Of a stretch of DNA of 64,000 nt, positions 62,248 to 64,000 are shown in pieces (within the stretch, counting starts at the first letter, position 1; each line of letters starts with the position of its first letter). Location of the stretch: positions 2,790,501 to 2,854,500 of the forward strand of contig NZ_WUQX01000001.1 in assembly GCF_009830285.1 (NCBI RefSeq), given 5' to 3'. The notes under the pieces are model-generated. The model saw only the letters and a program-made list of their open reading frames with translations, had not been told where the DNA came from and searched no databases. The position numbers and the translations under genes were made by a program. This DNA is from Sporofaciens musculi (lineage in GTDB: Bacteria; Bacillota; Clostridia; Lachnospirales; Lachnospiraceae).

Positions 62248-63071
62248 ATGTTAAAAAGTACAACAGAAAGTAACTCAAATGAAAACAGGAATCATTCTTG
62301 CATAAAAAAAGGTCTACACCTACCCATTGCAGGGTATCCAAAAAGCTTTTAGCAATGTATGAGGAAACATGTGGCGAGACGTTATCAATGAAACAACTGC
62401 ATAAAAACATATCCAGCCTGACTAAGTCAGAAATAGAACTTCTAATTAAAAAAAGCGCGGAGTGGGAACCTGATTTCTTTAAATTGGAATTAGGCATCAG
62501 TGACAAAGATTTATCTGACAAAGTTGATAAATCTATAAGAAAAAATCCAGAAATCGAGACTTTTATAAACGCATTTATGTATAATGAAAATGATGGTAAA
62601 TCATTCTCAGAAAAACTTGAGAATTTCCTTTGTTTTCTCTGTTATATAAAAAGGAAGGGCGCTATAAAAACGCCTAAAAGTCAAAAACTTGATTCACCTG
62701 TCCTGCCTGTTCATGGAAACAAACACTGGATGAGGAAAAAAGATTATGCTTCTATATTTGAAGAACTTCCAAACAATATTACTTCTTGCGTAGAACTATT
62801 TGGCGGAAGTGGAATCCTCACAGCTGACGCCTCAGTCTCCGGCTTAAACTGTACATATAATGATGATGATAAAGATAAGCAAAATTTCTTTAAATGCCTG
62901 AGAGATAAACCTGATGAGTTACGAATGAAATGCATCTTCTATTCAGAGAACAAAAATATACAAATAAGTCCTAATTCTTCACCATTAGACAAGGCAGGTT
63001 TCTTTTGGGCTGACAGTTATCGAAAGTGTCATCCAAAGGTAGGAGACAAAAAAAGAAAGACCAACTATTAA
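62248..63071 (+). pseudogene. D12-class DNA adenine methyltransferase, frameshifted and 3'-truncated
   Basis: An AAAGGAGG site and ATG at 62248 open a frame (MLKSTTESNSNENRNHSC) that is lost at seven A (62304-62310). The next frame carries on with RSTPTHCRVSKKLLAMYEE and reaches a D12-type motif I, WMRKKDYASIFEELPNN then CVELFGGSGILTADAS. The DPPY catalytic motif and the rest of the domain are absent; the frame ends at 63071 after PLDKAGFFWADSYRK. It could have protected the element's DNA but cannot be active as read. Confidence 0.65.
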
Positions 63072-63170
63072 AAGTCAAGTAGATAATTGAAAAAATTCAA
63101 AAGAAATTTTGTAAAAAAGAGTATGACAATAAGGCCTGCTGTCAGGCAAGCCGGCATGGGTTAAAAGGAT

Positions 63171-64000
63171 TTACACTTTTGGAACGTAAGGCCGATTGTT
63201 TTTTAGGACGGCATAAATGATGTTGCACATTTTTCTAGCAACAGCTCCAACACATGTCAAATGATGTTTGCCTTCTGCCCTCTTTTTCTGGTAATAGACA
63301 CTTAATACGGGGTCTCTAAAAGAAGCGATTAGAGCGGACTGAAAAATGGCTTTCCGCAAATAAGGTGATCCGCGTTTGCTCATTACATTGTGGGCTGCTT
63401 CAAATTCACCGGATTGTGTAACAGTGGCATCGAGACCGGCAAAAGCCACCAGCTTTCTGGGGCTGTCAAATTTGGAGATATCGCCTATCTCGCTAAGAAT
63501 GGTCGCTCCTGTGACAGTGCCAATTCCAGTAATGGTAGTAATGGGGGATTCCAGTTTTTCCATGATACTGGAAATTTCCGCTTCCGTTTCTGTTACCTGT
63601 TTTTCAATAAAAGAAATCTGCTCGATCAGTGATTTGAGCTGGAACGTGAAGCTGTTTTTGGCAAAGGTAACGCCGAAAGAAGAGGATGCAGCAGCTTTTA
63701 ACTGTTCCGCTTTCGCAGCGCCGACTTTCTGTCTGCTAAGTTGTGCAAGAAGTTCCGCCAAGGTTTCAGATGAAACCGATTCAAAATCAATCGGTGAAGA
63801 AAACTGGAGAAGGATTTCTTTTGAGGTCTTGCCGAAAATGTCGGAAAAGATGGACTGGTATTCGGGGAATACCTGATCCAGAACACAGACAACTTTCCGT
63901 TTTAAATCACTGATGGATTCCACAAGATAAGTGCGGAAGCGAGTCAGGGTACGCAGAGAAAACAGAGCTTCGTCTGCAAGCCTGGTTTCCACGAACTGCC
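63171..64000 (-). CDS. IS110-family transposase (different from the one at 56288), cut by window end
   Basis: The frame is open to the window edge. It begins inside the DEDD domain's tail (QFVETRLADEALFSLRTLTRFRTYL) and includes the complete C-terminal transposase domain, LESPITTITGIGTVTGATILSEIG, KLVAFAGLDATV, and the serine region NVMSKRGSPYLRKAIFQSA. It ends with NIIYAVLKNNRPYVP. It belongs to a different subgroup from the 56 kb copy. The N-terminal third is outside the window. Confidence 0.88.
   Translation of the reverse strand, partial: QFVETRLADEALFSLRTLTRFRTYLVESISDLKRKVVCVLDQVFPEYQSIFSDIFGKTSKEILLQFSSPIDFESVSSETLAELLAQLSRQKVGAAKAEQLKAAASSSFGVTFAKNSFTFQLKSLIEQISFIEKQVTETEAEISSIMEKLESPITTITGIGTVTGATILSEIGDISKFDSPRKLVAFAGLDATVTQSGEFEAAHNVMSKRGSPYLRKAIFQSALIASFRDPVLSVYYQKKRAEGKHHLTCVGAVARKMCNIIYAVLKNNRPYVPKV

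Overview
The window looks like a chromosomal segment of a spore-forming gut Clostridium relative, most likely family Lachnospiraceae. This is inferred from a LoaP-type NusG paralogue, a sigma-K-like promoter in front of a spore-type peptidoglycan-binding protein, the pyrH-frr-uppS-cdsA-dxr-rseP order, strong AGGAGG ribosome binding sites, low-to-medium GC, and Rpn, IS256, IS110 and IS3 elements typical of that family. No rRNA or tRNA gene was recognised.

Layout. 1-1090: two minus-strand NusG-like antiterminator genes, the second cut by the window edge. Upstream of them is a 0.2 kb AT-rich spacer bounded by two 23-bp palindromic sites in opposite orientation, carrying a good promoter that points away from the genes; it could be an invertible promoter. 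1121-6819: a 2-keto-3-deoxygluconate/sugar-acid operon under a GntR regulator. Only the kinase looks whole. kduD and eda are fused across a deletion, the 2-hydroxyacid dehydrogenase has lost its centre, and the dehydratase and a divergent gluconate permease have both lost their 5' ends. 7.1-30 kb: mostly core genes: a spore protein, an aldo/keto reductase with its MerR regulator, the isoprenoid/lipid/UMP kinase operon, putP, a MATE pump, a response-regulator/alarmone-synthetase fusion, nadE, hslO, a methyltransferase, and a LytTR/AgrC-type two-component system with an ABC exporter.

30-43 kb is a defence-like island. It has McrBC with an unusual two-reader McrB; a PadR regulator and broken MATE gene; a tight four-gene cassette (XRE-PIN-ankyrin protein, radical SAM enzyme, P-loop kinase/HAD fusion, phosphoribosyltransferase) behind a promoter with five GCAA(C/T) boxes spaced exactly 30, 20, 30 and 20 bp; and a frameshifted RES-domain toxin. 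43.2-49.2 kb is an insertion-sequence graveyard: an IS1182 fragment, an intact IS3-type element, the oriT/mobC end of a mobilizable element, and one IS256-family element nested inside another with a visible 9-bp target duplication.

49.2-62 kb is an unrecognised element with all its own genes on the minus strand: two Rpn nucleases, a duplicated Cys-rich protein coupled to a DUF262 protein, a membrane protein, a coiled-coil protein, a double-HTH protein, an HNH endonuclease and small unknowns. It is interrupted by an IS110. Its hallmark is the asymmetric motif GATACCCCC(A/G), present about 15 times, always in the same orientation, mostly in the gaps between genes, and not seen elsewhere in the window. 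A ten-copy, roughly 33-bp tandem repeat and a truncated DNA adenine methyltransferase follow, and a second IS110 transposase runs off the window end. This motif-marked element and the four-gene cassette are the best candidates for undescribed systems.

Caveat: several genes carry internal deletions, homopolymer frameshifts or single nonsense codons. Genuine decay is likely for the deletions, but some of the one-base frameshifts could be sequencing errors.
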